Of a stretch of DNA of 64,000 nt, positions 14,619-23,354 are shown piece after piece. Source of the stretch: Alicycliphilus denitrificans_A (GTDB lineage: Bacteria; Pseudomonadota; Gammaproteobacteria; Burkholderiales; Burkholderiaceae_C). Made by a program: the position numbers and the translations under genes. Position 1 is the first letter of the stretch; each line of letters opens with the position of its first letter. The DNA lies in contig NZ_CP126238.1 of NCBI RefSeq assembly GCF_044792555.1, positions 3,782,001 through 3,846,000 on the forward strand. Reading direction: 5' to 3'. Below the pieces are notes generated by a model, which saw only the letters and a list, made by a program, of their open reading frames with translations, was not told the DNA's origin and did not search any database.

Positions 14619-15434
14619 ATGAGCATTCTTGGCAACGTTCAACGCGTTCTGACCCTTTTCGCGACTGGAGCCACAGATCTGAGCTTCACCGAAGCGGCTG
14701 CGCTGCTGGAACTGCCCAAGAGTTCCACCTCGCACCTGCTCAACCAGATGGTGCGCTACGGGCTGCTGGATCAGCACTCCACCACGCGCCGCTATCGCCC
14801 CGGCGCCTTGCTCGGGCAGGCCGCGCACGCTGCCTACGTATCGAGCGACTTCGACGATGCCTGCCGCGAAGTGCTTGAACGGCTGTCCGTGCGCAGCGGG
14901 CTCACGGCCTATCTGTCCACGCTGTCGGGACGCGAAACCGTGGTGCTGCAGCGCCTGAACGGCAGCTTTCCCGTGCAGGTACTCTCTTCCCCCGGCTCGC
15001 GCCGCGACGCCACCGGCACGGCGATGGGCCGCGCGCTGCTCTCGCGCCTTGGCGGGACCGAACTCGCGGAGCTATTCGGCACCGACGGCTGCGCGCCGCT
15101 CGCCAGCCCTCGCCAGAGCGGCTTCGCACGCGTGGACGAGCTGCTCGCCGGCCTCGCCAGCGTGGCGCAGGCGCGCCACGCGATGGTGGTGGATGGAGCG
15201 ATGCCCGATATCGGCGCCATCGCCGCCGCCGTGCGCAACCCGCGGGATGGCGAACTGCGCGGCCTGTGCATCGCGTTCGTGCCGCGTCTGCAGCCTGGAG
15301 CGGATCAGATCGAGGCCTGGCGCAGGCTCGTGCTCGAAGAAACGAGCGCGCTGGGCCGCCGCATCGGCGATCCGTTCTGGCGCGCCGCGCCTGCCGCTTC
15401 CACCACTTCCTCCATCACCGAACCTACGCCATGA
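14619..15434 (+). CDS. IclR family transcriptional regulator
   Basis: This 271-residue regulator has an N-terminal winged helix-turn-helix (about 5-60: LSFTEAAALLELPKSSTSHLL as recognition region) and an IclR effector domain (about 75-250) with the typical SGLTAYLSTLSG, DATGTAMGRALLS and FDP-like closing region. IclR proteins sense small organic acids or amino acid derivatives and often control the operon beside them. It is the first gene of a run of five on the same strand, and its stop overlaps the start of the peptidase E gene (ATGA). Regulation and catabolic genes therefore share a message here. Effector unknown, but the downstream enzymes suggest a peptide or amino-acid-derived acid. Confidence 0.85.
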   Translation: MSILGNVQRVLTLFATGATDLSFTEAAALLELPKSSTSHLLNQMVRYGLLDQHSTTRRYRPGALLGQAAHAAYVSSDFDDACREVLERLSVRSGLTAYLSTLSGRETVVLQRLNGSFPVQVLSSPGSRRDATGTAMGRALLSRLGGTELAELFGTDGCAPLASPRQSGFARVDELLAGLASVAQARHAMVVDGAMPDIGAIAAAVRNPRDGELRGLCIAFVPRLQPGADQIEAWRRLVLEETSALGRRIGDPFWRAAPAASTTSSITEPTP

Positions 15435-16135
15435 ACCTGCTGCTGCTGAGCAATTCAACGAGCGATGCCGGCTACCTGACCCACGCCCTGCCGTGGATCC
15501 GGGAATGGGCCTCGCACCATGACGCCACGGGTGACGCCCTGTTCGTGCCCTTCGCGGGCGTCACGCGGACCTGGGACGCCTACGAAACCCTGGTCGCCGA
15601 AGCGCTCGCGCCCCTGGGGCTGCGCGTGCGCTCCGTGCACCGGCTGTCCGACCCGGTGGCTGCCATGCAGGCGGCACGCCACATGATCGTGGGCGGCGGC
15701 AATACCTTCGCGCTGCTCGGGCACCTGCGCACGACGGGGCTTCTGCAAGCCATCGCAGCGCGCGTGCGCAGCGGCGAAGCCTCCTACCTGGGCTGGAGCG
15801 CGGGCGCGAACGTGGCCTGTCCCACGATCTGCACCACGAACGACATGCCCATCGCCGATCCCGGTGGTTTCGGCGCCCTGGGCCTCGTGCCCGTGCAGAT
15901 CAACGCCCATTACACCGACGCGCACCCGCCCGGCCACCGTGGCGAGACACGCGAGCAGCGCCTGCGCGAGTTCACCACGCTGCGGCCCGACATGCCCGTG
16001 CTGGGCCTGCCCGAAGGCACGGGCCTGCGCGTACACGACAACCGCTGTGCCGTGCTAGGCGCGGCTGGCGCGCGCCGGTTCCACGGCCCCGCCACGCCGC
16101 AGTGGCTGACCGAAGGCCCCCTAGCCCACCTCTGA
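15431..16135 (+). CDS. pepE: Peptidase E, alpha-aspartyl dipeptidase (family S51)
   Basis: This 234-residue cytoplasmic peptidase shows the S51 catalytic set: Ser123 in LGWSAGANVACPTICTTNDMP, Asp138 in the same segment and His160 in QINAHYTDAHP. These lie three residues on from the E. coli PepE triad S120, D135 and H157. PepE removes N-terminal aspartate from dipeptides (Asp-X). The start at 15431 overlaps the regulator stop. Its use as the first enzyme of a dedicated operon, rather than a stand-alone housekeeping gene, suggests a peptide or aspartyl derivative is the substrate of this pathway. The overall length matches E. coli PepE closely. Confidence 0.86.
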   Translation: MNLLLLSNSTSDAGYLTHALPWIREWASHHDATGDALFVPFAGVTRTWDAYETLVAEALAPLGLRVRSVHRLSDPVAAMQAARHMIVGGGNTFALLGHLRTTGLLQAIAARVRSGEASYLGWSAGANVACPTICTTNDMPIADPGGFGALGLVPVQINAHYTDAHPPGHRGETREQRLREFTTLRPDMPVLGLPEGTGLRVHDNRCAVLGAAGARRFHGPATPQWLTEGPLAHL

Positions 16136-16146
16136 CGAAAGCCCCC

Positions 16147-17067
16147 ATGCAACATGTTTCTTCGATGATCGACCTGCTGTCCTCCGCCTATGTGACGGGC
16201 GAGGACGTGGCAGCACACCTGCGTTCGTTCGGCGAGTGCAGGGTCGAGGTGACCCGCCTGGAGCGCGATGGCGCCTGCACCGACTTCCTGGCGATCGAGA
16301 TCCCGGGCCTGGATGCGCAGGCGCCGCGCCTGGGCATCGTGGGCCGCCTCGGCGGCATCGGCGCACGCCCCGCGGTGAGCGGGCTGGTATCGGACAGCGA
16401 CGGTGCCGTGGTCGCGCTCGCGGCGGCCGCGAAGATGCTCGGCATGGCACAGCGCGGCGACGCGATGCCCGGCGCCGTGCACATCCACACGCACATCTGC
16501 CCGCGCGCGGGCACGCGGCCCCACCATCCCGTGCCGATGATGCGTTCGCCATTCCCCATGCGCGAGATGATGGCCCACGAAGTCAGCCCGCGCATGGACG
16601 CCATCCTCTCGGTGGACACCACACGCGGCAACCGCCTCGTGAACCATCGCGGCGTGGCGCTGACCCCCGTGGCCAAGGAAGGCTGGCTGCTGCCCATTCC
16701 CGACCTTCTGCTGGACGTGATGAGCTGGGTGAGCGGCGAGCTGCCTGTCACGCTGCCGCTGACCACGCAGGACATCACCCCCTACGAGAACGGGCTGCCG
16801 CATGTGAACTCGATCATGCAGCCCGCCATCGCCACCTCCGCCCCGGTGGTGGGCGTGGCGCTCACCGCGCAGACCACCGTGCCCGGCTGCGCCACGGGCG
16901 TGACCAATGCCTGGGACGCCGATGTGGCGATGCGCTTTTGCATCGAGACCGCCAAGCTGTTCGGCCAGCGCACGCTTTCGTTCGTGAACGAGGAGCATTG
17001 GGGGCAGTTGCAGGCGCGTTACGGTTCGCTCGCGCACCTGCAGGGCGTGGGCCGGGAACCGGCATGA
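16147..17067 (+). CDS. DUF1177 family protein
   Basis: This 306-residue protein matches the DUF1177 pattern. It has an N-terminal helical segment (MIDLLSSAYVTGEDVAAHLRS), a Gly-rich strand (APRLGIVGRLGGIGARPAVSGLVSDSDGAVVALAAA), a histidine pair AVHIHTHICP, and a closing part with TTVPGCATGVTNAWDADVAMRFC. The family is uncharacterised. It recurs beside peptidase, AroM-like and transporter genes, which points to peptide or amino acid catabolism. The H-x-H segment could be a metal site, but this is inference. Its stop overlaps the start of the AroM-like gene (ATGA). The start at 16147 is 11 bp after pepE. Confidence 0.8.
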   Translation: MQHVSSMIDLLSSAYVTGEDVAAHLRSFGECRVEVTRLERDGACTDFLAIEIPGLDAQAPRLGIVGRLGGIGARPAVSGLVSDSDGAVVALAAAAKMLGMAQRGDAMPGAVHIHTHICPRAGTRPHHPVPMMRSPFPMREMMAHEVSPRMDAILSVDTTRGNRLVNHRGVALTPVAKEGWLLPIPDLLLDVMSWVSGELPVTLPLTTQDITPYENGLPHVNSIMQPAIATSAPVVGVALTAQTTVPGCATGVTNAWDADVAMRFCIETAKLFGQRTLSFVNEEHWGQLQARYGSLAHLQGVGREPA

Positions 17068-17741
17068 GCAAGCGCATTGCGTTCTTCACCATCGGCGAAT
17101 CGCCGCGCAGCGACGTGGTTCCCGCCATGAGCGCACTGCTGGGCGAGCACGTGCAGATCGACGAATACGGAGCGCTCGACGCACTCGATGCCCCGGCGCG
17201 CGAGCGGCTTGCACCGCGCCCTGGTGCACATTGCTTCGCCACGCGGCTGCGCGGCGGCGGCTCCATCACGCTGGACAAGGAGGCTACCGAGCAACGCCTG
17301 GCCGAAGTGATGCGCGAAGCCGACGGCGCGGGCTACGACCTGCTCGTGCCGCTATGCACCGGCACCGCCCTGCCCGCGCTGCGCACCTGGATGGTCGAGC
17401 CTCAGCAGGTCGTGGATCAGGCCATGGTGGCGCTGGCCCGCCACGCGCACTGCGTGGGCGCCCTCGTGCCGCTGGCCACGCAGATCGGGACCTTCCAGCT
17501 CGCGCAGCCGCTGCCCTGCGCGCTGCGCGTGGATCACGCATCCCCTTACGAGCGCGACGCCGTCACGGCCGCCGCGGCCTTCGAACGCGCGGGACGCGCG
17601 TTGGCCGGTTGCGACTTCATCGTCATGCACTGCATGGGCTACACCGAGGCCATGCGCGCGCAGGTGGCGCGCGCCAGCGGCCGGCCCACGCTGCTGTCCA
17701 ACCACCTCGTCGCTCACACGCTTGCGCAGTTGCTGGCGTGA
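17064..17741 (+). CDS. AroM-like protein
   Basis: This 225-residue protein starts MSKRIAFFTIGESPRSDVVPAM and resembles the AroM family, with a bilobed fold akin to Asp/Glu/hydantoin racemases. It has a Cys in LLVPLCTGTALP (first half) and another in IVMHCMGYTE (second half). The paired positions recall the two catalytic cysteines of cofactor-independent amino acid racemases. AroM itself has no established activity; it was named for its place in the E. coli aroL operon. Here it is translationally coupled to DUF1177, so the two probably form one functional unit. A racemase or isomerase acting on an amino acid derivative is a reasonable guess, not more. Confidence 0.78.
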   Translation: MSKRIAFFTIGESPRSDVVPAMSALLGEHVQIDEYGALDALDAPARERLAPRPGAHCFATRLRGGGSITLDKEATEQRLAEVMREADGAGYDLLVPLCTGTALPALRTWMVEPQQVVDQAMVALARHAHCVGALVPLATQIGTFQLAQPLPCALRVDHASPYERDAVTAAAAFERAGRALAGCDFIVMHCMGYTEAMRAQVARASGRPTLLSNHLVAHTLAQLLA

Positions 17742-17775
17742 CACCCGTTTCATCGACCTAAGGAAAACCCTTCCC

Positions 17776-18756
17776 ATGATCCATCGCCGCACCCTGATCG
17801 CCCTGGCCGCATCGGCCACGCTGCTGGCCGCCGCCCCCACCCACGCGCAATCGGACTGGAAGCCCGTGCGCCCCGTGAAACTGCTCGTGGGCTTCGCGCC
17901 CGGCGGCTCCGCCGACACGCTGGCCCGCCTGGTCGCCGAACCGCTGAGCCAGAAGCTGGGCCAGCCCGTCGTCGTGGACAACGTGCCCGGCGCGGGCGGC
18001 AACATCATGGCGGGACGCCTGGCCACCTCGGCCGCCGATGGCTACACGCTGGGCATCGGGGCCGCAGGCTCGATGGCGATCACCTTCGAACTCAACCCCA
18101 AGGCCGCCCCCTACAAGCCCGAGAGCTTCACGCCCGTGACGATGCTGGCCACGCAGCCGAACGTGGTCATCGTCAACATGTCCGTTCCCGCGAACAACAT
18201 CGGCGAACTCAAGGACTACATTGCCCGCACGCCGTCGGCCAGCTACGGCATCGCGGGCATCGGCATCTCGAACCACCTGATCGCCGAAGCCATGCTCGCG
18301 CGCATGGGCGTGAAAATGGCCGCCGTGCCCTACAAGGGCGCCGCCCCCGTCATCACCGACCTGCTGGGCGGCCACATCGCAATGACGATGGACAACATCA
18401 CCACCGCCGCACAGCTCGCCAAGGAAGGCAAGGTGAAAGCGCTGGGCGTGACCACGGCCAAGCGCGCGCCGCAACTGCCCGACGTTCCCACGCTGCAGGA
18501 GCAGGGCCTGGCGGGCTTCGACATGCCGACCTGGCAAGGCCTGTTCCTGCCCGCAGGCACGCCCGCGCCCGTGGTGGCGGCCTATTACGCGGCCATGCAG
18601 GACATCCTGAAAAGCGCCTCGACCCGCGAGAAGATGGCGCACCTGGGCTCGCAGCCCGTTGTGGGTATGAAGCCCGAGCAGTTCACCGCCTACCTCGAAG
18701 CGGATCGCAAGCAGTGGGCGGCCACCATCAAGGCCGCACGCATCGAACCGCAGTAA
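17776..18756 (+). CDS. Bug family tripartite-type solute receptor (TctC-like)
   Basis: This 326-residue periplasmic receptor has a signal peptide (about 1-24, ending THAQ) and the Bug hallmarks: RPVKLLVGFAPGGSADTLARL, GAGGNIMAGRLA, and a late VPTLQEQGL segment. Such proteins bind carboxylates, amino acids or nicotinate-type acids for tripartite tricarboxylate carriers. No TctA or TctB membrane gene is in the window, which is common for Bug receptors in Burkholderiales. A ribosome site AAGGAAA precedes the ATG at 17776. As the last gene of the IclR-pepE-DUF1177-AroM run, it probably delivers the substrate of that pathway. Confidence 0.87.
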   Translation: MIHRRTLIALAASATLLAAAPTHAQSDWKPVRPVKLLVGFAPGGSADTLARLVAEPLSQKLGQPVVVDNVPGAGGNIMAGRLATSAADGYTLGIGAAGSMAITFELNPKAAPYKPESFTPVTMLATQPNVVIVNMSVPANNIGELKDYIARTPSASYGIAGIGISNHLIAEAMLARMGVKMAAVPYKGAAPVITDLLGGHIAMTMDNITTAAQLAKEGKVKALGVTTAKRAPQLPDVPTLQEQGLAGFDMPTWQGLFLPAGTPAPVVAAYYAAMQDILKSASTREKMAHLGSQPVVGMKPEQFTAYLEADRKQWAATIKAARIEPQ

Positions 18757-18897
18757 TCAGCAGTCCTGCGCCTGCCGCACCTGCGGCAGCGGCGAGCACC
18801 ATGCGTGCCATGCACGTTCCCATCACCAACGAGGCTGGCGTGCTGCAGGCGCTGGCCGTCGTGGCGTGCGCGCGGCCCGTCAGGGGATTCTTATAGG

Positions 18898-18945
18898 CAA
18901 AATCACATCAAACGCTTACAAAGAAAGCGCTCGCAGCTCATATTT
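18898..18945. repeat. Dispersed AGCGCTT hairpin repeat, copy 2
   Basis: The segment carries CATCAAACGCTTACAAAG followed by AAGCGCTCGCAGCTCAT, the two halves of the repeat family. It lies between the convergent Bug receptor and acyl-CoA dehydrogenase genes. The remainder of 18757-18954 shows no gene. Confidence 0.55.
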
Positions 18946-18954
18946 CCGGAGCAA

Positions 18955-20085
18955 TCAGGCTAGTGCGCGCTGAATCAGGATCTTCTGCACGTCGCTGGTG
19001 CCCTCGTAGATTTGGCACACGCGCACATCGCGGTAGATGCGCTCCACGGGGAAGTCGTTGACCACGCCATAGCCGCCCAGCGTCTGGATGGCGGCGCTGC
19101 AGACGCGCTCGGCCATCTCGCTGGCGAACAGCTTGGCCATGGCGGCCTCCTTCAGGCAGGGCCGGCCCGCGTCGCGCAGCGCGGCGGCGTGCCAGATGAG
19201 CTGGCGCGCGGCCTCGATCTGCGTGGCGCAGTCGGCCAGGCGAAAGCCCACGGCCTGGTGGTGGAAGATGGGCGTGCCGAAGCTCTCGCGCTCCTTGGAG
19301 TACGCCAGCGCGGCCTCGAAGCTGCTGCGCGCCATGCCCACGCTCTGTGCGGCGATGCCGATGCGCCCGCCTTCGAGCGCGCCCAGCGCGATCTTGTAGC
19401 CCTCGCCCTCGGCACCGATGAGGTTGTCAAACGGGATGCGGCAGTTGTCGAAGTTGATCTGCGCCGTGTCGCTGCTGTGCTGGCCGAGCTTGTCCTCCAG
19501 CCGCGCGACCACATAACCGGGCGTGTCCGTCGGCACCAGGAAGGCGCTCATGCCCTTCTTGCCCGCGCCCTTGTCGGTGACGGCGATGACGATGGCCACA
19601 TGGCCGTTCTTGCCGCTGGTGATGAACTGCTTGACGCCGTTGATGACGTATTCGTCGCCGTCCTTGACGGCCGTGGTGCGCAGCGCCGAGGCGTCCGAGC
19701 CGACATGCGGCTCGGTCAGGCAGAAGGCGCCGAGCATCTCGCCGCGCGCCAGGGGCGTGAGCCAGTCGCGCTTTTGCTGCGCGTTGCCGTAACGCATGAG
19801 GATGGCGTTGACGGGGCAGTTGGTCACGCTGATGGCGGTGCTGGTGCCCCCATCCCCGGCGGCAATCTCTTCGAGCACCAGCGCCAGGCTGAGGTAGTCC
19901 AGGCCCGCGCCGCCCAGGTCCTCGGGCACGCAGATGCCGTAGGCGCCCAAGGCGGCAAGGCCCTGGTGCGCCTCGCGCGGGAAGTGGTGTTCCTTGTCCC
20001 AGCGTGCGGCGTGGGGCCACAGTTGCTCCTGGGCAAAGTCGCGCACGGCGTCGCGGATCATTTCCTGGTCTTGGGTCAGCAGCAT
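18955..20085 (-). CDS. Acyl-CoA dehydrogenase, short-chain type
   Basis: This 376-residue flavoenzyme has an N-terminal helical domain (FAQEQLWPHAARWD), the FAD-contact segments AFCLTEPHVGSDA and NGVKQFITSG, and a C-terminal domain ending with YRDVRVCQIYEGTSDVQKILI. The Glu of YEGTSD is the usual catalytic base of short/medium-chain acyl-CoA dehydrogenases. It oxidises an acyl-CoA to the 2-enoyl-CoA and passes electrons to ETF. The start at 20085 is the ATG that gives family length. It is the last gene of the minus-strand run from liuR and lies 218 bp after the thiolase gene, with a repeat between them, so it may be a separate transcript. Confidence 0.88.
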   Translation of the reverse strand: MLLTQDQEMIRDAVRDFAQEQLWPHAARWDKEHHFPREAHQGLAALGAYGICVPEDLGGAGLDYLSLALVLEEIAAGDGGTSTAISVTNCPVNAILMRYGNAQQKRDWLTPLARGEMLGAFCLTEPHVGSDASALRTTAVKDGDEYVINGVKQFITSGKNGHVAIVIAVTDKGAGKKGMSAFLVPTDTPGYVVARLEDKLGQHSSDTAQINFDNCRIPFDNLIGAEGEGYKIALGALEGGRIGIAAQSVGMARSSFEAALAYSKERESFGTPIFHHQAVGFRLADCATQIEAARQLIWHAAALRDAGRPCLKEAAMAKLFASEMAERVCSAAIQTLGGYGVVNDFPVERIYRDVRVCQIYEGTSDVQKILIQRALA

Positions 20086-20206
20086 CTCTGTCTTTCTCGG
20101 GGTTGGTCTACCAGTGCGTGGCGCGGCGGCCATCGCGGTGCAGCAGCCGGCCCTTGTCAGCGGGGCGGAGGCTGGTCAGCGGCGCACCCATGCCGCGGAC
20201 ATGGAT

Positions 20207-20262
20207 TGATAAGAAAAAAGCCGCTAACGCGCTCTAATAAAGCGTCAACAGCTATTCATAAA
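20207..20262. repeat. Dispersed AGCGCTT hairpin repeat, copy 3
   Basis: AAAAAGCCGCTAACGCGCTC is followed by AAAGCGTCAACAGCTATTC, an imperfect hairpin of the repeat family seen elsewhere in the window. It sits between the thiolase and acyl-CoA dehydrogenase genes in a 218-bp gap and could act as a partial terminator between them. Confidence 0.55.
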
Positions 20263-20303
20263 GGAGCATCCGCCATCCATGCCGCGAGACGCCCGCAAGG
20301 CCA

Positions 20304-21494
20304 TCAGACCAGCTCGATGGCCATGGCCGTGGCCTCGCCGCCGCCTATGCACAGCGTGGCCAGGCCGCGCTGAAGGCCGCGGCCCTTCAGCGCATGCACC
20401 AGCGTGACCAGGATGCGCGCGCCGCTGGCGCCGATGGGGTGGCCCAGGGCGCAGGCGCCGCCGTTGACGTTGACCTTTTCGTGCGGCACCTTGAGTTCGG
20501 CCATCAGCGCCATGGGCACGACGGCGAAGGCCTCGTTGATTTCCCACAGGTCCACGTCCTCCACCTTCCAGCCGGCCTTTTTCAGCGCCTTCTCGGTCGC
20601 GCCCACGGGAGCGGTGGTAAACCATTCGGGCGCCTGGGCGTGCGTGGCATGGGCCACGATCCTGGCCAGCGGCTTGCAGCCAAGCTCCTTGGCCGTGGAC
20701 TCGCGCATCAGCACCATGGCGGCGGCGCCGTCGTTGATGCTGGAGCTGGATGCCGCCGTGATCGTGCCGTCCTTCTTGAATGCGGGCTTGAGGCTGCTGA
20801 TCTTGTCGAGTTTGGCCTTGGCCGGGCCCTCGTCGATGCTCACCGTCACGTCGCCCTTGCGTGTCTTGACGGTGACCGGCGTGATCTCGGCGGCAAAGGC
20901 GCCGCTCTTCGTCGCCTCCTGCGCGCGCTGCACGCTGGCGATGGCAAAGGCGTCCTGCGCCTCGCGCGTGAATTGGTACTTGGCGGCGCAGTCCTCGCCA
21001 AAGGTGCCCATGGAACGGCCGGACTCGTAGGCGTCCTCCAGGCCGTCGAGCATCATGTGGTCGTACACCTTGTCGTGGCCCATGCGGTAGCCGGCGCGGC
21101 CCTTCTTCAGCAGATAGGGCGCATTGGTCATGCTCTCCATGCCGCCGGCGATCATCACGTCGCGGCTTCCGGCCACGAGCTGGTCGTGCGCCAGGATGGT
21201 GGCCTCCATGCCCGCGCCGCACATCTTGGACAGGGTCACCGCGCCCGTGCTCTGCGGCAGGCCGCCCTTGAAGCCGGCCTGGCGCGCCGGAGCCTGGCCC
21301 TGGCCCGCCATGAGGCAGTTGCCGAACAACACCTCTTCCACCTGCTCGGGCCTGATACCGGCGCGCTCCACGGCGGCACGGATGGCGGCGCCGCCCAGGT
21401 CATGCGCGGCGAGATCGGAAAAGTCGCCCTGGAATGCGCCCATGGGGGTGCGCGCGGCGCTGACGATAACGACGGGGTCTTGCTGTTGGCTCAT
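20304..21494 (-). CDS. Acetyl-CoA acetyltransferase (thiolase)
   Basis: This 396-residue thiolase has the acylated cysteine C92 in LSKMCGAGMEA, the conserved NEAFAVVPMA segment, the base His in GGACALGHPIGASGAR and the second Cys in LCIGGGEATAMA. It joins or splits acetoacetyl-CoA, linking leucine or fatty acid breakdown with ketone body or polyhydroxybutyrate metabolism. In this neighbourhood, with isovaleryl-CoA dehydrogenase upstream, cleavage is the likely direction; a PhaA-like biosynthetic role cannot be excluded. Its start overlaps the aceK stop by four bases (ATGA), so translation is coupled. Confidence 0.9.
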   Translation of the reverse strand: MSQQQDPVVIVSAARTPMGAFQGDFSDLAAHDLGGAAIRAAVERAGIRPEQVEEVLFGNCLMAGQGQAPARQAGFKGGLPQSTGAVTLSKMCGAGMEATILAHDQLVAGSRDVMIAGGMESMTNAPYLLKKGRAGYRMGHDKVYDHMMLDGLEDAYESGRSMGTFGEDCAAKYQFTREAQDAFAIASVQRAQEATKSGAFAAEITPVTVKTRKGDVTVSIDEGPAKAKLDKISSLKPAFKKDGTITAASSSSINDGAAAMVLMRESTAKELGCKPLARIVAHATHAQAPEWFTTAPVGATEKALKKAGWKVEDVDLWEINEAFAVVPMALMAELKVPHEKVNVNGGACALGHPIGASGARILVTLVHALKGRGLQRGLATLCIGGGEATAMAIELV

Positions 21495-23317
21495 GGGATA
21501 TCTCCTTGGGGTTGAAGTGCGGATGAAGCGCTGCGAAAACGCCGCGTCTCGTCATAGGGGAATACGTCGTAGACATGGCCGGCCTGTATGCGCTCCTTGT
21601 GCGACTGCCAGAAGTCCACGTCCAGCAGATCCGCATGGTGGCGCATGAAGGCCGCGCGCACGGCATCGTTGCCCAGCAGAAAAGGGCCGAAAGTCTCGGG
21701 GAACACATCGCGCGGTCCGACAGGCCACCAAACCTCGCCAGACAGCTCGTCCTCCTCGCAGCGCGGCGGTGGCACGCGGCGGAAGTTGCAATCCGTCAGG
21801 TATTCGATCTCGTCGTAGTCGTAGAACACCACCTTGCCATTGCGCGTGATGCCGAAGTTCTTCCACAGCATGTCGCCGGGAAAGATATTGGCGGCCACCA
21901 GGTCCTTGATGGCATTGCCGTATTCGAGCACGGCATGCTCCAGCGCGCTTGCCGCCTCGGGCTTGTCCATGCCCGTGTCCATGCATTCCTGCAGGTAGAT
22001 GTTGAGCGGCACCATGCGCCGCTCGATGTACAGGTGGTCGATGATGACCTCTTGCCGGCCGTCACCATCGCGGTCGCTGATTTCGAGCTGGCTGGGCGCG
22101 TGCCTGCGGATCTCCTCGATGAGCTCGTCGGAAAAGCGGTCGCGCGGGAAGGCCACCAGACTGTATTCCAGCGTATCGGCCATGCGGCCCACGCGGTCAT
22201 GCTGCTTGACCAGCAGGTACTTGGCCTGCACCTGCTCGCGCGTGGTCTCCTTGGGTGCCGGAAAGTGATCCTTGATGAGCTTGAACACATAGGGAAAGCT
22301 CGGCAGGTCGAAGACCAGCATCACCATGCCCTTGATGCCGGGGGCGATGCGGAACTTGTCGCTGGAATATTTCAGGTGGTACAGGAAGTCGCGGTAGAAC
22401 AGCGTCTTGCCCTGCTTGGCCAGGCCCAACGCCGAATAGAGCTCGGCCCGGGGCTTGCGCGGCATGAGGCTGCGCAGGAACTGCACATAGGCGCTGGGTA
22501 TCTCCATGTCCACCATGAAGTAGGCGCGCGCGAAGCTGAACAGCATCTGCAGGTCGTTCTCGCCGAACAACGCGGCATCTATCGCCAGGCCGCCACGCTC
22601 GCCATGCAGCAGGGGCAAAGCGAACGGCAGTTCGTTGAAGCCGTTGATCAGCCGGCCGACCACGTAGGCGCCCTTGTTGCGAAAGAACAGGCTGGACAGC
22701 ACCTGGATCTGGAAGTTGCTGCGCAGCTTCACGCCCCCCAGGCGCTGCTCCATGGCGCGCGCCACGCAGGCCACATCGCGCCGCAGGTCTTCAAACGGGC
22801 GCTGCAGCGCAAAGTCCTCGACCAGGCTGGAGATCACTGCCGACAGGCCGCCCGGCGCGGGGTAATAGGCGCGGTAGGTGGGCCGCGCCGAGGGGTCTTC
22901 GCTCTCGATGTATTCGGTGCTGACCGCGGGCCGCACGAAGATGAAGTCGTTGTGGAAATGCGTGCGGTGCAGGATCTTGGTGGTGACCGAGTTGAAGAAG
23001 GTCTCGGCAAGCTCGGGCCGCAGGTGGTTCACCATGAGGCCGATGTAGTGCAGCTTGACCTGATGCCATACCTCCATGGACAGGGCACCGGCGCCAAACT
23101 CCTTGTCGAGCCGGCGCACGCACTCCTTGACGCGCAGGTCGTAGAACTCGATGCGCTCGCGCTGCGCGCGCTGCTGGCCATGCCAGTCGGCCGTCTCGAA
23201 GCGGTGCTTGGCGCGCGCCGACTCGGCGCGAAACAGGCGGTAATGGCGGTTGAAACCGTCCATCATCGCCTTGGCGATGTCATAGGCCTGCGGAGCATCG
23301 AGTCGTTCGGGAAACAT
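21491..23317 (-). CDS. aceK: Isocitrate dehydrogenase kinase/phosphatase
   Basis: This 608-residue protein matches AceK over its length. It has an N-terminal regulatory half starting AYDIAKAMMDGFNRHYRLFR and the ATP-binding stretch APGIKGMVMLVFDLPSFPYVFKLIKD. A catalytic half carries NIFPGDMLWKNFGITRNGKVVFYDYDEIEYLTDCNFR, with the kinase-like Asp and Asn. AceK phosphorylates or dephosphorylates isocitrate dehydrogenase, switching carbon between the TCA cycle and the glyoxylate shunt when acetate or fatty acids are used. In enterics it follows aceBA. Here those genes are absent and aceK is wedged between carbonic anhydrase and thiolase, overlapping the latter by four bases. Confidence 0.95.
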   Translation of the reverse strand: MFPERLDAPQAYDIAKAMMDGFNRHYRLFRAESARAKHRFETADWHGQQRAQRERIEFYDLRVKECVRRLDKEFGAGALSMEVWHQVKLHYIGLMVNHLRPELAETFFNSVTTKILHRTHFHNDFIFVRPAVSTEYIESEDPSARPTYRAYYPAPGGLSAVISSLVEDFALQRPFEDLRRDVACVARAMEQRLGGVKLRSNFQIQVLSSLFFRNKGAYVVGRLINGFNELPFALPLLHGERGGLAIDAALFGENDLQMLFSFARAYFMVDMEIPSAYVQFLRSLMPRKPRAELYSALGLAKQGKTLFYRDFLYHLKYSSDKFRIAPGIKGMVMLVFDLPSFPYVFKLIKDHFPAPKETTREQVQAKYLLVKQHDRVGRMADTLEYSLVAFPRDRFSDELIEEIRRHAPSQLEISDRDGDGRQEVIIDHLYIERRMVPLNIYLQECMDTGMDKPEAASALEHAVLEYGNAIKDLVAANIFPGDMLWKNFGITRNGKVVFYDYDEIEYLTDCNFRRVPPPRCEEDELSGEVWWPVGPRDVFPETFGPFLLGNDAVRAAFMRHHADLLDVDFWQSHKERIQAGHVYDVFPYDETRRFRSASSALQPQGDIP

Positions 23318-23354
23318 GACCGTGCCTGCAGAACCGCGCGTAATGCGGGCGCGC

